This document shows, in pieces, positions 43,407 to 53,056 of a DNA stretch of 64,000 bases; within the stretch, counting starts at the first letter, position 1; the number at the start of each line of letters is the position of its first letter. This DNA is from Lachnospiraceae bacterium. Its GTDB lineage: Bacteria > Bacillota > Clostridia > Lachnospirales > Lachnospiraceae. The translations under genes were made by a program, and so were the position numbers. Location of the stretch: positions 124,001-188,000 of the forward strand of contig CABJAM010000005.1 of the NCBI GenBank assembly GCA_902363555.1. The letters run 5' to 3'. A model generated the notes under the pieces. The model was not told where the DNA came from. It worked only from the letters and a program-made list of their open reading frames with translations, and did not search any database.

Positions 43407-44210
43407 CTACTTCTGGTATTTCGACTCCGGAGATACTTCCGCATGAGGACATGTCAGCTCATCAACGCGGACAGTCGGCTCAGCCCATTTCACCGCATTG
43501 CGGATAATCTTACGGACATTTTCATTAAAGTAGGATTTATTTGTTTCATGGCCGGGCTGGAAATAGAACATCTTTCCGTAGCCTCTGGTCCATGTGCAGC
43601 CGGAACGGAACACCTCGCCGCCTCTGTACCAGCTAATGAATACAAGGTCATCCGGCTTTGGGATATCAAAAAATTCGCCGTACATCTCCTCTTCCTCCAG
43701 CTCAAAGGATGCCGGGATACCCTTTGCAATCGGGTGGGTCGGACATGTATTCCAGACACGGCAGAAATCTCCTTCCCGCCACTGTAAGGAGCCGGTCGTA
43801 CCAAGCAGCTTCTGCATCGGCTTGCTAGGATGAGCGGAATGCAGGGCGATAAAGCCCATGCCACGAAGCACATAATCACGGACACGGTCTGCAATCTCAT
43901 CGGGAACACGGTCATGGGCAATGTGAGCCCACCACACAAGCACATCTGTGTCATCAAGAACCTCTTTCGTCAAGCCGCATTCATCCATTTCCAGCGTACA
44001 TATATGGCGTACCTGAATGTCCTCGTCCTCCTCCAGAAGGTCTTTTAAAGTATTATGGATCGCTCCGTTATGTACCTGAAGTATTTCCTGTGTGCGGGCT
44101 ACCATGCCTTTACGGATCTCCGCTTTATCATCGCCGGGAATCATTTTTAAAGCCTGAGCCTCATCAAACTGCTCCTGAACAAATTCATTCCATACAGTTA
44201 CTTTTATCAT
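43407..44210 (-). CDS. ThuA-like protein (trehalose utilisation family)
   Basis: 267 residues of the class I glutamine-amidotransferase-like ThuA fold: TDVLVWWAHIAHDRV, GMGFIALHSAHPSKPM and GYGKMFYFQPGHETNKSYF are typical. ThuA-like proteins take part in disaccharide use, possibly with keto-sugar chemistry; the exact reaction is not settled. No signal peptide. It precedes the AraC regulator. Confidence 0.88.
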   Translation of the reverse strand: MIKVTVWNEFVQEQFDEAQALKMIPGDDKAEIRKGMVARTQEILQVHNGAIHNTLKDLLEEDEDIQVRHICTLEMDECGLTKEVLDDTDVLVWWAHIAHDRVPDEIADRVRDYVLRGMGFIALHSAHPSKPMQKLLGTTGSLQWREGDFCRVWNTCPTHPIAKGIPASFELEEEEMYGEFFDIPKPDDLVFISWYRGGEVFRSGCTWTRGYGKMFYFQPGHETNKSYFNENVRKIIRNAVKWAEPTVRVDELTCPHAEVSPESKYQK

Positions 44211-44432
44211 AATATTATTCCTCCAGAATATTCAGTATTTTTAAACGCAGACTGAATCGCTGCAATTTAATCATTGCTGTTCACAGCCAGGCCATTGAGC
44301 AGCAACGTTTAGCTACACTAGACATTATACGATATTCTTCGCGGATTTCAAGAATTTTTTCGACATTTTATCTTTTAATTTTCGCCGCCCTTCTCTATTT
44401 CGCCCCGATTCGACAAACTTCGCCTATTTGCG

Positions 44433-44630
44433 ACGTTCTGCGCGGAGCAACGAGCCATGCCAGGGTGCTTGCTCACACTTTTGGCAACTGCTGCGAACTG
44501 GCTTCAGACGTTCTACACAAAGCAACGATCCACGCTGGGGAGTTTGATCAGCTGTTTGGCAACTGCCGCGAACCGGCTTTAAACGCTCTGCGCGCAACAA
44601 CAAGCCACACCGGTGCGCTGGCAAATGCGC
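44433..44630. repeat. Diverged 75-bp tandem repeat, about 2.6 copies
   Basis: Units start at 44433, 44508 and 44583, each with ACGYTCT at the start, a GCAACGAGCC/GCAACGATCC/CAACAAGCC word and GGCAACTGCYGCGAACYGGCTT at the end of the first two. They form a false minus-strand frame (44424-44735) with repeated LLxxERLKPVRxSCQ peptides. Kin of the 8.4- and 28.7-kb repeats. The rest of 44211-44432 shows nothing. Confidence 0.7.
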
Positions 44631-44661
44631 AAAAAATACATATCCATGCCCCAAAAATGAA

Positions 44662-44690
44662 TTGACATGATTTGTCAAAAAAGCTACTAT
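44662..44690 (+). promoter_or_regulatory. Promoter with overlapping palindrome for the DUF6506-like gene
   Basis: TTGACA (44662-44667), 17-bp spacer, TACTAT (44685-44690). TTGACA-N5-TGTCAA (44662-44678) is an inverted repeat that covers the -35, so an operator is likely. A leader of about 140 bases follows. Confidence 0.7.
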
Positions 44691-44837
44691 TAGACTGTAA
44701 ACAACAATGCCGGACAGCAGATTTCCTGCAACCACTCAGCTACCCTGAACGGTTACGAGTTCCTGCCACGCCGGCCAGCCGACTGCGCGGCCGTGTAAGC
44801 CCGCGGAATAAAAAGAATTACGAAAGGGGATATTTTA

Positions 44838-45140
44838 ATGTTTGAATGTGCGTTTATTTATGTGGCCGATGGCCTGGATGGTTCCAAACAGCGGGCGGTG
44901 ATCCCGTCGGATACGATTAATATGAATGTGATCGGTGTAAAAAATTATGATGAGGCCGAGGTTGTCGCTAAGGAAATGGCTGCAAAAGGCTGCTCTGCCA
45001 TCGAACTGTGCGCAGGCTTTGGCAACGAAGGCATCGCAAGAATCAAAAAGGCCGTAGGCCCCAATGTGGCCGTAGGCGCTGTAAAATTTGATTTTCATCC
45101 GGCATTTGGCTTTAAGAGCGGGGATGATATGTTCCAGTAA
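44838..45140 (+). CDS. Small conserved protein (DUF6506-like)
   Basis: 100 residues, soluble. Starts MFECAFIYVADGLDGSKQRA; alternating strands and helices (MNVIGVKNYDEAEVVAKEMAAKGCSAIELCAGFGNEG) suggest an alpha/beta fold. The DUF6506 label is from memory. AAAGGGG precedes the ATG; its own promoter and terminator make it monocistronic. Function unknown. Confidence 0.75.
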   Translation: MFECAFIYVADGLDGSKQRAVIPSDTINMNVIGVKNYDEAEVVAKEMAAKGCSAIELCAGFGNEGIARIKKAVGPNVAVGAVKFDFHPAFGFKSGDDMFQ

Positions 45141-45177
45141 ACTGAAAAATGTCCTGGAATTTTTCAAATTTAAAACA

Positions 45178-45228
45178 CCAAAAGCCCGTCGATTGCAGGA
45201 TCTAAATCCTGGCACCGGCGGGCCTTTT
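45178..45228 (+). terminator. Terminator after the DUF6506-like gene
   Basis: AAAAGCCCGTCG...CGGCGGGCCTTTT with an inner GCAGGAT/ATCCTGGC stem, followed by TTTTCATAT. Possibly bidirectional, also closing the FliB-like gene. Confidence 0.75.
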
Positions 45229-45273
45229 CATATAACATATCTATCCGGCGCGGCGAATCCTTAGGAACACGAT

Positions 45274-46452
45274 TTAAAATCCACCAAACGCCACGCTGAT
45301 CTCATAAAACAGCTCAGCCAGTGAAAATCCCGGATTGTGACACAACGCGTCCTCCAAAATCTCCAGATTACTATCAGAATGATCGATCTGACGGGAATAA
45401 ACGCAGACACACTGTAAAAACATTTCATATTCCTCTGGTTCCTTTGTTTCGTACTCATTTCTATCCTCCGGCTGTTCTTTGGCCGCCATACGGATCTGCG
45501 CCGCCTGATACATCTGGCGCACGACCAGCACACTAAACAAAGCCAGCCGGACCTTCGTATATATATCACCGTCATAAACGGCCCCGGGAAGATACATATA
45601 AAGATAATAAGCCATGAGATTCTCATAACGATAATCGTCCATACTTCCGCCGTCTTTAGCTACCATGGCCCCAAGCTTTCCACTTTGCCATAAGCGCACA
45701 TATTCCGTCAGCATCCCAGGCCATTGGGGCACCACTGTTTCCAGAGAAAAAAGTACATTTCTGTCGAATCCGGCCGAAGCATTTTCCCCGACCGATCTCA
45801 GCCGGTGGTCAAAATTCGACGTAAATATCCACTGTTCATAATGCTTTGCCAGCCGTACTGCTCTTTCATCATTTCCGCCACACCTTTGAACATCGCGCCC
45901 CAATGCCAGCACGGCAGCCAGCCGCCGGTTCAGCGGCAGCTTTCTGGCATACAAAATATGAAACATATGTGCCCGGACCGACAGAATATTGTGCAGAAAC
46001 TGATGATCCACGCCCGCCACATCCACACTGGAACGATTTCTTTGGGCCGATACGATTTTTAATGGTTCCGGGGCCATCACGATCCGCCGGGCCACCTCCG
46101 GGCAGGATGGCAGCAGCACAATCTCATGGAGCGCTCCATAATCCTCCCTGTGGCGGGGATAATTACGGCAGGTGCGGCACATATTTTCCTCGCCCATCTG
46201 CTTATAAATATCACACAATAAATCCTCGCTGAGCATGGGGCAGCGGCCATTTTCGGACTTAAAACGGCGCTCTCTCCAATCCACTGCCGACCGCAGCCGG
46301 CGGCCAAAGGCACCGCCCCCGCGCCGGTATTTTTTTGCGGACGCCTTATCGATCGCGATTCGCCACCCGGCGCAGCACGTCATCGGACACTGTGCGCCCA
46401 CGCAGCGAAACCGGCCATAGGCGGACGGATAATGCAGAGTCAGTACCGGCAT
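45274..46452 (-). CDS. FliB-like flagellin lysine-N-methylase family protein
   Basis: 392 residues. The N-terminus has the family cysteine clusters CVGAQCPMTCCAGW, GRCPMLSEDLLCDIYK and CRTCRNYPR, which probably bind a metal or Fe-S centre. FliB methylates flagellin lysines in Salmonella, but no flagellar gene is in this window. The start codon overlaps the stop of the Fe-S aldo/keto reductase (TAATG), so the two are translationally coupled, which suggests a shared redox role rather than flagellin modification. Confidence 0.82.
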   Translation of the reverse strand: MPVLTLHYPSAYGRFRCVGAQCPMTCCAGWRIAIDKASAKKYRRGGGAFGRRLRSAVDWRERRFKSENGRCPMLSEDLLCDIYKQMGEENMCRTCRNYPRHREDYGALHEIVLLPSCPEVARRIVMAPEPLKIVSAQRNRSSVDVAGVDHQFLHNILSVRAHMFHILYARKLPLNRRLAAVLALGRDVQRCGGNDERAVRLAKHYEQWIFTSNFDHRLRSVGENASAGFDRNVLFSLETVVPQWPGMLTEYVRLWQSGKLGAMVAKDGGSMDDYRYENLMAYYLYMYLPGAVYDGDIYTKVRLALFSVLVVRQMYQAAQIRMAAKEQPEDRNEYETKEPEEYEMFLQCVCVYSRQIDHSDSNLEILEDALCHNPGFSLAELFYEISVAFGGF

Positions 46453-47480
46453 TACTTCACACTGACCGTTCCGGCCAGCACCGCCTTATAATCCTCATAG
46501 TTTTTCGCCAGAAGCGCCGGGGTGTCCAGCCCATACGGACATTTGGAGGCGCACTTGTTGCAGTGGAGGCAGTCCTCGATTTTCCGCATCTTCTCCTGAA
46601 CCTCAGGGGTCAGCCAACTGTCCGAAGGCGCACGGCGCAGCATCAGTGACATGCGGGCACAGTTATTGATCTCGATGCCCACCGGACAGGGCATACAGTA
46701 GCCGCAGCCCCGGCAGAAATCGCCCAGAAGTTCTTTGCGGTCATGTTCAATCACCTGGGAAAGCTCTGCGTTCATCACCGGTGGATTGTCGATATAGGAT
46801 AAAAATTCGTCCAGCTCCCGTTCTCTTTGCACACCCCAAATGGGCAGCACATGGTCATACTGAGCAAGAAATGCATACGCGGCGGCAGAATTATTAATCA
46901 GGCCGCCGGACAGCGCTTTCATGGCAATAAAGCCCATGCCGGCCTTTTTGCAATTGTCAACAAGCTGCAGATCCTTTTCTGTGGCCAGGTAGCAAAACGG
47001 AAACTGGAGCGTTTCATAAAGGCCGGAATCGATGGCTTCCTGCGCCACGGCCAACCGATGGTTTGTGATGCCAATGTGGCGGATCTTTCCCTGAGCTTTG
47101 GCCTCAAGCATCGCCTCATAAAGGCCGGAACCATCGCCGGGCTTCGGGCAAAACGGCGGATTATGGAACTGGTAAATATCGATATGATCGGTCTGTAAAA
47201 GCTCCAAAGACGTTTCAAGGTCCTTCCAAAAGTCCTCTGCCGTCAATGCACCGGTCTTTGTGGCAATATAAACATGATCCCGGACAGCCTTTAATGCCTC
47301 TCCCACTTTTTCCTCGCTATCCGTATAAAACCGGGCTGTATCAAAAAAATTAATGCCGTTTTCATAAGCCTTTCGGATAAGAGCCACGCCCGCATCCTTC
47401 GTCACCCTCTGTACCGGCAGTGCGCCAAAACCATTTTTATTGACGGTGATCCCAGTGTTTCCTAATGTAACTTCAACCAT
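46452..47480 (-). CDS. Aldo/keto reductase with C-terminal 4Fe-4S domain
   Basis: 342 residues: an AKR barrel (about 1-240; FDTARFYTDSEE, IATKTGALT, YQFHNPPF) followed by a ferredoxin-like part with CRGCGYCMPCPVGI and CLHCNKCASKCPYG, the cysteine spacing of two 4Fe-4S clusters. These enzymes are common in anaerobes; the substrate is unknown. Coupled to the FliB-like gene by stop/start overlap. Confidence 0.92.
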   Translation of the reverse strand: MVEVTLGNTGITVNKNGFGALPVQRVTKDAGVALIRKAYENGINFFDTARFYTDSEEKVGEALKAVRDHVYIATKTGALTAEDFWKDLETSLELLQTDHIDIYQFHNPPFCPKPGDGSGLYEAMLEAKAQGKIRHIGITNHRLAVAQEAIDSGLYETLQFPFCYLATEKDLQLVDNCKKAGMGFIAMKALSGGLINNSAAAYAFLAQYDHVLPIWGVQRERELDEFLSYIDNPPVMNAELSQVIEHDRKELLGDFCRGCGYCMPCPVGIEINNCARMSLMLRRAPSDSWLTPEVQEKMRKIEDCLHCNKCASKCPYGLDTPALLAKNYEDYKAVLAGTVSVK

Positions 47481-47508
47481 TATTTTTCCCTCCGTAAATA
47501 GTTTAATT

Positions 47509-47547
47509 AAAAACCGCGGACAGCGCCTGCCATCTGCGGTTTTTTCA
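47509..47547. terminator. Terminator between glmS and the Fe-S reductase
   Basis: AAAAACCGCGGA pairs with TCTGCGGTTTTTT (one G.U). T-run on both strands' outer ends; on the minus strand it lies about 75 bases after glmS. Confidence 0.75.
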
Positions 47548-47620
47548 AGCTGTTAATTCAATTATAAGCGGAATTGCACTGATGTGCAAGCAGGTCATCG
47601 ATTTCCTTCGGAAATTTAAT

Positions 47621-49447
47621 TTACTCCACTGTGACGGATTTTGCCAGATTCCGCGGCTGGTCCACGTCGTAGCCCTTGGCCACTGCTACATAGTATGCAA
47701 ACAATTGCAGAGGGATCGTGGCCAGCAGGCCGGTAAACCTGGGGTGGGTTTTGGGAATATAGAACACAAAATCCGCAGTTTTCTCGATACCCTTATTGTC
47801 CTCATTGGTCACTGCCAGCACAAATGCGCCCCGGCTTTTAACCTCCACCATATTGCTGACGATCTTGCCATACAATGGCTCCTGAGTCACAATACCTACC
47901 ACAAGCGTGCCGTCCTCGATCAAGGCGATGGGGCCGTGCTTTAATTCGCCGGCTGCATAGGCCTCCGAATGGACGTAGGAAATTTCTTTAAGTTTCAGGG
48001 AAGCTTCCAGCGCCGTGGCATAATCAATACACCGGCCCAGGAAGAATACATTTTTAAGACCGATATACCGTGTAGCCAGATACTGGATATCCTCCTTACG
48101 AGACAGCAGGGAATCGATCTTATCCGGTAAAGCCTTCAGCTCCGCCAGCATTTCATCATATTCGCCGTCGCCAAGAGTGCCGCGGACATTTCCAAAATAC
48201 ATGCCTAACAGATAGAGGGCGGACAACTGGCTTGTAAAGCCCTTCGTCGTAGCCACGGCAATTTCCGGACCGGCCCATGTGTAGAGCACATCATCGGCTT
48301 CTCTGGCAATGGAGCTGCCCACCGCATTGACGATGGCCAGGGTGCGCACACCATGCTTTTTCGCCTCCCGCATCGCCGCCAGTGTATCGGCCGTTTCACC
48401 GGACTGGCTGATGATGATCGCCAGGCAGTTTTCATCCAAAATGGGATTGCGGTAGCGAAATTCCGATGCCAGGTCCACTTCCACCGGTATTCTGGCCAAC
48501 TGCTCGATCACATACTTTCCGGTAACACCGGCATGATAAGCCGAGCCGCAGGCTATGATAAATATACGGCGGATACTTTGAAGCTGCTCCGTGCTCATAT
48601 GAAGCTCGTCAATAACAATACGTCCATCCTTGACTCTGGGATTTACCGTATCCCGCACAGCCTTGGGCTGCTCATGGATCTCCTTCATCATAAAATGCTG
48701 GTAACCGCCTTTTTCTGCAGCCGCCACATCCCACATGATTTCCGTAACCTCTTTCTCAATGGGGTCCAGATCCTGATTGTAAATAGTCACGCCATCCCGG
48801 GTCAGCCGGACGATCTCCCCATCCTCAAGAATATATACCTTGCGTGTGTGCTTTAAAATGGCCGGAATATCCGATGCGATAAAATTGCCCTCATCCGAAA
48901 GCCCCACGATCAGCGGACTGTCCTTCTTAACGGCAATGATCTCATCCGGATTCTGAGCACTGATGATTCCCAGAGCATAGGAGCCTTCCAGGCGGGTCAG
49001 CACCTTTGCGGCAGTGGTGAGCACATCGCCGTCAAAATAATAGTCCAAAAGCTGGGCAATAACCTCCGTGTCGGTTTCCGACTGGAACACATAGCCTTTT
49101 TTCTCCAGACGTTTTTTAAGCTGCAGATAGTTTTCAATAATACCGTTATGTACAATGGAAATCGTCTCACTGGAATTAGAATGAGGATGAGAATTGGTGT
49201 CCGAGGGCGCGCCGTGGGTCGCCCAGCGGGTATGGCCGATACCAGCCGTTCCTTTAAGGGCAGCGCCGTCCTGGCATGCTTCCCTGAGATTTTTAATCTT
49301 ACCTTTTGTTTTAATCACGTTAATCCGTTCGCCGTCATAAATCGCCAGACCGGCGGAATCATAGCCTCTGTATTCCAGCTTTGTCAGTCCGTCCAGTAAG
49401 ATGGGTGCGGCTTCATGCACACCGATATATCCTACAATACCACACAT
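47621..49447 (-). CDS. glmS: Glutamine-fructose-6-phosphate aminotransferase (isomerizing)
   Basis: 608 residues from the ATG at 49447 (GGAGGTTATTGAT before it). The mature protein would begin with the catalytic Cys (MCGIVGYIG). Domains: glutaminase (about 1-220) and two SIS sugar-isomerase domains, ending LAKSVTVE. Makes glucosamine-6-phosphate for cell wall synthesis. In many Firmicutes a glmS ribozyme precedes the gene; the 274-bp upstream region (49448-49721) shows no clear match, but I could not test it with a covariance model. Confidence 0.97.
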   Translation of the reverse strand: MCGIVGYIGVHEAAPILLDGLTKLEYRGYDSAGLAIYDGERINVIKTKGKIKNLREACQDGAALKGTAGIGHTRWATHGAPSDTNSHPHSNSSETISIVHNGIIENYLQLKKRLEKKGYVFQSETDTEVIAQLLDYYFDGDVLTTAAKVLTRLEGSYALGIISAQNPDEIIAVKKDSPLIVGLSDEGNFIASDIPAILKHTRKVYILEDGEIVRLTRDGVTIYNQDLDPIEKEVTEIMWDVAAAEKGGYQHFMMKEIHEQPKAVRDTVNPRVKDGRIVIDELHMSTEQLQSIRRIFIIACGSAYHAGVTGKYVIEQLARIPVEVDLASEFRYRNPILDENCLAIIISQSGETADTLAAMREAKKHGVRTLAIVNAVGSSIAREADDVLYTWAGPEIAVATTKGFTSQLSALYLLGMYFGNVRGTLGDGEYDEMLAELKALPDKIDSLLSRKEDIQYLATRYIGLKNVFFLGRCIDYATALEASLKLKEISYVHSEAYAAGELKHGPIALIEDGTLVVGIVTQEPLYGKIVSNMVEVKSRGAFVLAVTNEDNKGIEKTADFVFYIPKTHPRFTGLLATIPLQLFAYYVAVAKGYDVDQPRNLAKSVTVE

Positions 49448-49721
49448 ATCAATAACCTCCGTTTCATACCATCCGATACCCGGATGTATCATTAATATAT
49501 ATACAAATTTCGGTGATTTCATACATAGCGTCCTCAGAAAAAAATGAATCGGCTCTCCTGGACATCCGCTAAAAGCACGCATATGAAAGTACTTTCGCTT
49601 TTTCTATAAAATCACACCAATTTTAGCACGTTACTTTCCTGTTGTCTATAATTTTTTTTGCATAAAATAAAAAACATATGCGGGGCAGTGTGTAATGGTA
49701 CCCTCACAAAAATAGAATCTG

Positions 49722-50222
49722 TCATTTTTTAATTCTAACATAATATTTATATTTATCTTCATATTTGATATATCCGCCATTATGTAACATCACTTTGAGT
49801 GAAGCGGGATTATCCTTATTTACACGCAAATATATTTCATCTTCGGGTATGATTTTTCTTGCTATTTCCAGCGTTAGCCTAAGGCCTTCTTTTGCAAAAC
49901 CGTTTCCTCTAAACTTTCTTGCAATGAAATATCCTATATGTCCACTGCCTGTTCTCAAAGATTCACAAAGATAATGGCGTATGCGAAATTGCCCTACAAT
50001 TTCATCATCATTCCACAAAAACAAAAATGTTTCCGGCACAAAACCGTCAGGTAAATTTTCCCCTTTTGAGAACGCAATCATTTCCTTTAAAGCTATGTTC
50101 TCAAAATCTTCACGGGAAATACCATTCCATTTATTTGTTAAACCATTTTCATCAATAGGCATATTTCGGACAAACAAATACTCTTTTTCAATATCTTCAT
50201 ATACCTTTTTCAAATACAACAT
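49722..50222 (-). CDS. GNAT-family N-acetyltransferase
   Basis: 166 residues, GNAT fold with the acetyl-CoA segment ARKFRGNGFAKEGLRL and a C-terminal YLRVNKDNPASLKVMLHNGGY, typical of YdjN/RimJ-like enzymes. Notably more AT-rich than its neighbours, like the next acetyltransferase, which hints at acquired DNA. Substrate unknown. Confidence 0.85.
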   Translation of the reverse strand: MLYLKKVYEDIEKEYLFVRNMPIDENGLTNKWNGISREDFENIALKEMIAFSKGENLPDGFVPETFLFLWNDDEIVGQFRIRHYLCESLRTGSGHIGYFIARKFRGNGFAKEGLRLTLEIARKIIPEDEIYLRVNKDNPASLKVMLHNGGYIKYEDKYKYYVRIKK

Positions 50223-50274
50223 ACAATTTACACCTCACGAACCCCAAATATATAAATTCGCATTTAACAGTAAC

Positions 50275-50700
50275 TCACGTATTGTTCCTGCACCATTCTA
50301 TTTCTTCTTTTGATAAATATTTTCTAAATACCATTCCATTTGATTTTAGCATTCCAAACTTATAATAAAATTTCTGTAATTGGACATCGCAAGTCAGATC
50401 GATATTTTCAATATCCTTCAATTCATCAAATAAAATTTCTAACAGACTGCTTCCGATTCCCTGATTTTTATATTCCGGCAATACCTCAAGCATAGGAATA
50501 AAAGCGAATTTTAAACCGTCGGATAAAGAATTCACAAAACCCACTACTTTGTTATTATCAAGAGCCAGAACAAATCGGTAACTGTTATTTAAAATTTTAT
50601 ACATTTCGTCACCACTAATTGGGTGTTTCCATCCAACGCAGAAATGAGATAATTGTTCGCTTGTAATATTTGTTAAACTTTTTTGATAATTGATACTCAT
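50275..50700 (-). CDS. GNAT-family N-acetyltransferase
   Basis: 141 residues with the acetyl-CoA motif LPEYKNQGIGSSLLEILFDEL. AT-rich. It lies just before the other acetyltransferase in the same direction (52 bp apart) but shares little sequence with it. Substrate unknown. Confidence 0.85.
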   Translation of the reverse strand: MSINYQKSLTNITSEQLSHFCVGWKHPISGDEMYKILNNSYRFVLALDNNKVVGFVNSLSDGLKFAFIPMLEVLPEYKNQGIGSSLLEILFDELKDIENIDLTCDVQLQKFYYKFGMLKSNGMVFRKYLSKEEIEWCRNNT

Positions 50701-50761
50701 TTTGCGCCCTCCATATGTAAATTACCTGTCACCCTGAACAATGGCCCGGTACCCAAAGCTG

Positions 50762-50789
50762 AGTAAGAACCTGTCTTTTGGCTCTTACT
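50762..50789. repeat. Hairpin at the topB stop codon, kin of the 5.1-kb repeat
   Basis: AGTAAGAACC/GGCTCTTACT around TGTCTTTT; the single mismatch becomes G.U on the minus strand. The same AGTAAG..CCTGTCTTT..GG..CTTACTATTTTT layout ends the amidase gene. Confidence 0.6.
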
Positions 50790-52842
50790 ATTTTTTATAA
50801 AATCCGGCAGCCTCATTAAATTTATTCCGCACCATATACTGATTATTCAAATTCAGCACCCCATTCGTACGGGAAGTAATAAAGTTCTCCAGCTTTGTCA
50901 TATACTCATCCGGGGTGATGGAGCCCTCGGCCACATAGGTCAGGCCCTTTTCCCAGCTCGCCGTCAGCTCCGGATTGAGCAGAGAGCGGATGGAACAGTC
51001 CACCACGTCAAACACCATTTCCCCAAGCTGGGTCGGTGTGATCATCTGAGTCTTTTTATTTAACGCCAGATATTTGATCGTCACCAGCTTTTTCAAAATC
51101 TCCGCCCGGGTGGCGCTGGTACCGATACCGCTGCCCTTGATCTGAGCCCGCAGCTCATCGTCCTCGATGAGCTGCCCTGCATTTTCCATGGCCAGGATCA
51201 TAGAACCGGAATTATAACGCTTGGGCGGCGCAGTTTCGCCTTCCTTAATAAACAGATCGTTGATATTCAGTAGATCGCCCTTTTTCAGCTTTTTTAGCGC
51301 TTCCAGAAAAACCGCGTCACACTTGACATCCTCCACGGCATCCTCCGCCGGCTTTTTATCACCGTCCGCCGAAGGCTCCGAAGCACCGGCCCCCTTGCCC
51401 TGAGCCGTATCGGCCTTTTTCTTTTCGGAGTTGCCGGCTACCTTCAAATAGCCTTCGGACAGCAGCACCTTAAAGCTGGAAAACAGGCTTTCATCACCAA
51501 TTTTCGCCGTCAGAGAAATCTTCTGATATTCCGCAGCCGGATAAAATATGCTCAGGAAACGTCGGGCAATGGTCATATACACCCCAAATTTCTGCGGCGG
51601 CAGCCCGCGAAGATTGCCAAGCCCCTGTCCTGTGGGAATGATCGCGTAATGGTCCGTGATCTGCTTGTCATTGACATAGCGCGTGCCTGCGATGGATTTA
51701 TAGCTGCCCATATCCAGTATTTCCTGGGCAAAGCCGCCCAGCTCGTTTAAGCCCTTTAACCCGGAAATATTTTTGGAAATTTCCTTGGACACTGCTGTGG
51801 ATAAAACACGGGCATCCGTACGGGGATAGGTGACCATTTTTTTCTCATACAGCTCCTGGACGATTTTCAACGTTTCATCCGGGCTGATCTTAAACATCCG
51901 GGAACAGTCATTTTGCAGCTCCGCCAGGTTATATAAAAGCGGCGGATTTTTCTTTTCCTTCTTCCGCTCAATGGACGCCACCTTCGCCTCAAACGGCTCC
52001 ACGGCTTTCAATAAATCGATGAGCGCGCGGGCATCCTCCTGCTTTTTAAATCCATTTTCCTTATAAAGCAGCGGCGACTGGAAATATTTTGATCCCTGAA
52101 CCGCCCGCCATTCGGCCTCAAATTCCTTATCATTAAGGGCCAGCTTTGACAATACCCTGAAAAATGGCGTTTTGACAAAATTACGGATTTCCCGCTCCCG
52201 CCGGACGACCATGCCAAGCACACAGGTCATAACCCGCCCTACGGACAAAACCGTATGGCGGGTATGCATAAAATTGGATATATTCTGTCCATACTTGAGC
52301 GTCAGCAGCCGGGAAAAGTTAATTCCCATAAGGTAATCCTCTTTGGCCCGCAAATAGGCCGAGGCCGACAGATTATCATATTCTGACAAATCCTTTGCCT
52401 CCCGGATACCCCGCAGGATCTCTTCCTCGGTCTGCGAATCGATCCACACACGGCGCCGGTTCTTGCCCCGGACACCGGCCATCTGCTCCACCAGACGGTA
52501 TATGTACTCTCCCTCACGCCCGGAGTCCGTACATACATAGATCGTATCCACATCCTCCCGGTTCAGCAGACCGCTGACTATATCAAACTGCTTCTTAACA
52601 TCATTGATAACCTCATATTTAAACTCCTGCGGAATAAACGGCAGCGTCTCCAGGGTCCAGCGCTTTAACCGCTCATCATAAGCCTCCGGGTAGCTCATCG
52701 TCACCAGATGGCCCACGCACCACGTAACAACAGCCTCCCCCGACTCCAGATAACCATCCCGGTTCCTGCCCTCGATTTTCAAAGCCTTGGCAAATTCCCT
52801 GGCCACACTTGGTTTTTCCGCAATATATAACGATTTCGACAT
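50788..52842 (-). CDS. topB: DNA topoisomerase III (type IA)
   Basis: 684 residues. The TOPRIM domain has E9 in IAEKPS and TDSGREGEY (D106; the usual second Asp of the DxD pair is Gly108, as in some TopB branches). The catalytic Tyr is Y339 in VTYPRTDAR. A low-complexity Lys/Ala/Glu linker (about 482-520) precedes the last domain; there is no zinc ribbon. It relaxes negative supercoils and decatenates DNA. GAGGTTTTT precedes the ATG. Confidence 0.95.
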   Translation of the reverse strand: MSKSLYIAEKPSVAREFAKALKIEGRNRDGYLESGEAVVTWCVGHLVTMSYPEAYDERLKRWTLETLPFIPQEFKYEVINDVKKQFDIVSGLLNREDVDTIYVCTDSGREGEYIYRLVEQMAGVRGKNRRRVWIDSQTEEEILRGIREAKDLSEYDNLSASAYLRAKEDYLMGINFSRLLTLKYGQNISNFMHTRHTVLSVGRVMTCVLGMVVRREREIRNFVKTPFFRVLSKLALNDKEFEAEWRAVQGSKYFQSPLLYKENGFKKQEDARALIDLLKAVEPFEAKVASIERKKEKKNPPLLYNLAELQNDCSRMFKISPDETLKIVQELYEKKMVTYPRTDARVLSTAVSKEISKNISGLKGLNELGGFAQEILDMGSYKSIAGTRYVNDKQITDHYAIIPTGQGLGNLRGLPPQKFGVYMTIARRFLSIFYPAAEYQKISLTAKIGDESLFSSFKVLLSEGYLKVAGNSEKKKADTAQGKGAGASEPSADGDKKPAEDAVEDVKCDAVFLEALKKLKKGDLLNINDLFIKEGETAPPKRYNSGSMILAMENAGQLIEDDELRAQIKGSGIGTSATRAEILKKLVTIKYLALNKKTQMITPTQLGEMVFDVVDCSIRSLLNPELTASWEKGLTYVAEGSITPDEYMTKLENFITSRTNGVLNLNNQYMVRNKFNEAAGFYKK

Positions 52843-53056
52843 AAAAACCTCACTTCTTGTATCCTGCTGCCCTTAAAACAAAAAACGCCGGCAGCTCAAT
52901 AACATATTTATCCTGAACCTGAATTAAGTGAGGTTAATTATAACACGACTCCCCAAAATCCACAAGTGAGCATTTCTATCCCACCTTCATCCCTTTACTA
53001 ATCACCTTCAGTAGAGCCAGACTGTTACACATAACACGTCCGCGAAAACGAAATCA

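Noticed and set aside
44424..44735. Minus-strand 103-codon frame with internal peptide repeats
   Set aside because: The repeats come from the 75-bp DNA tandem array; no ribosome site.
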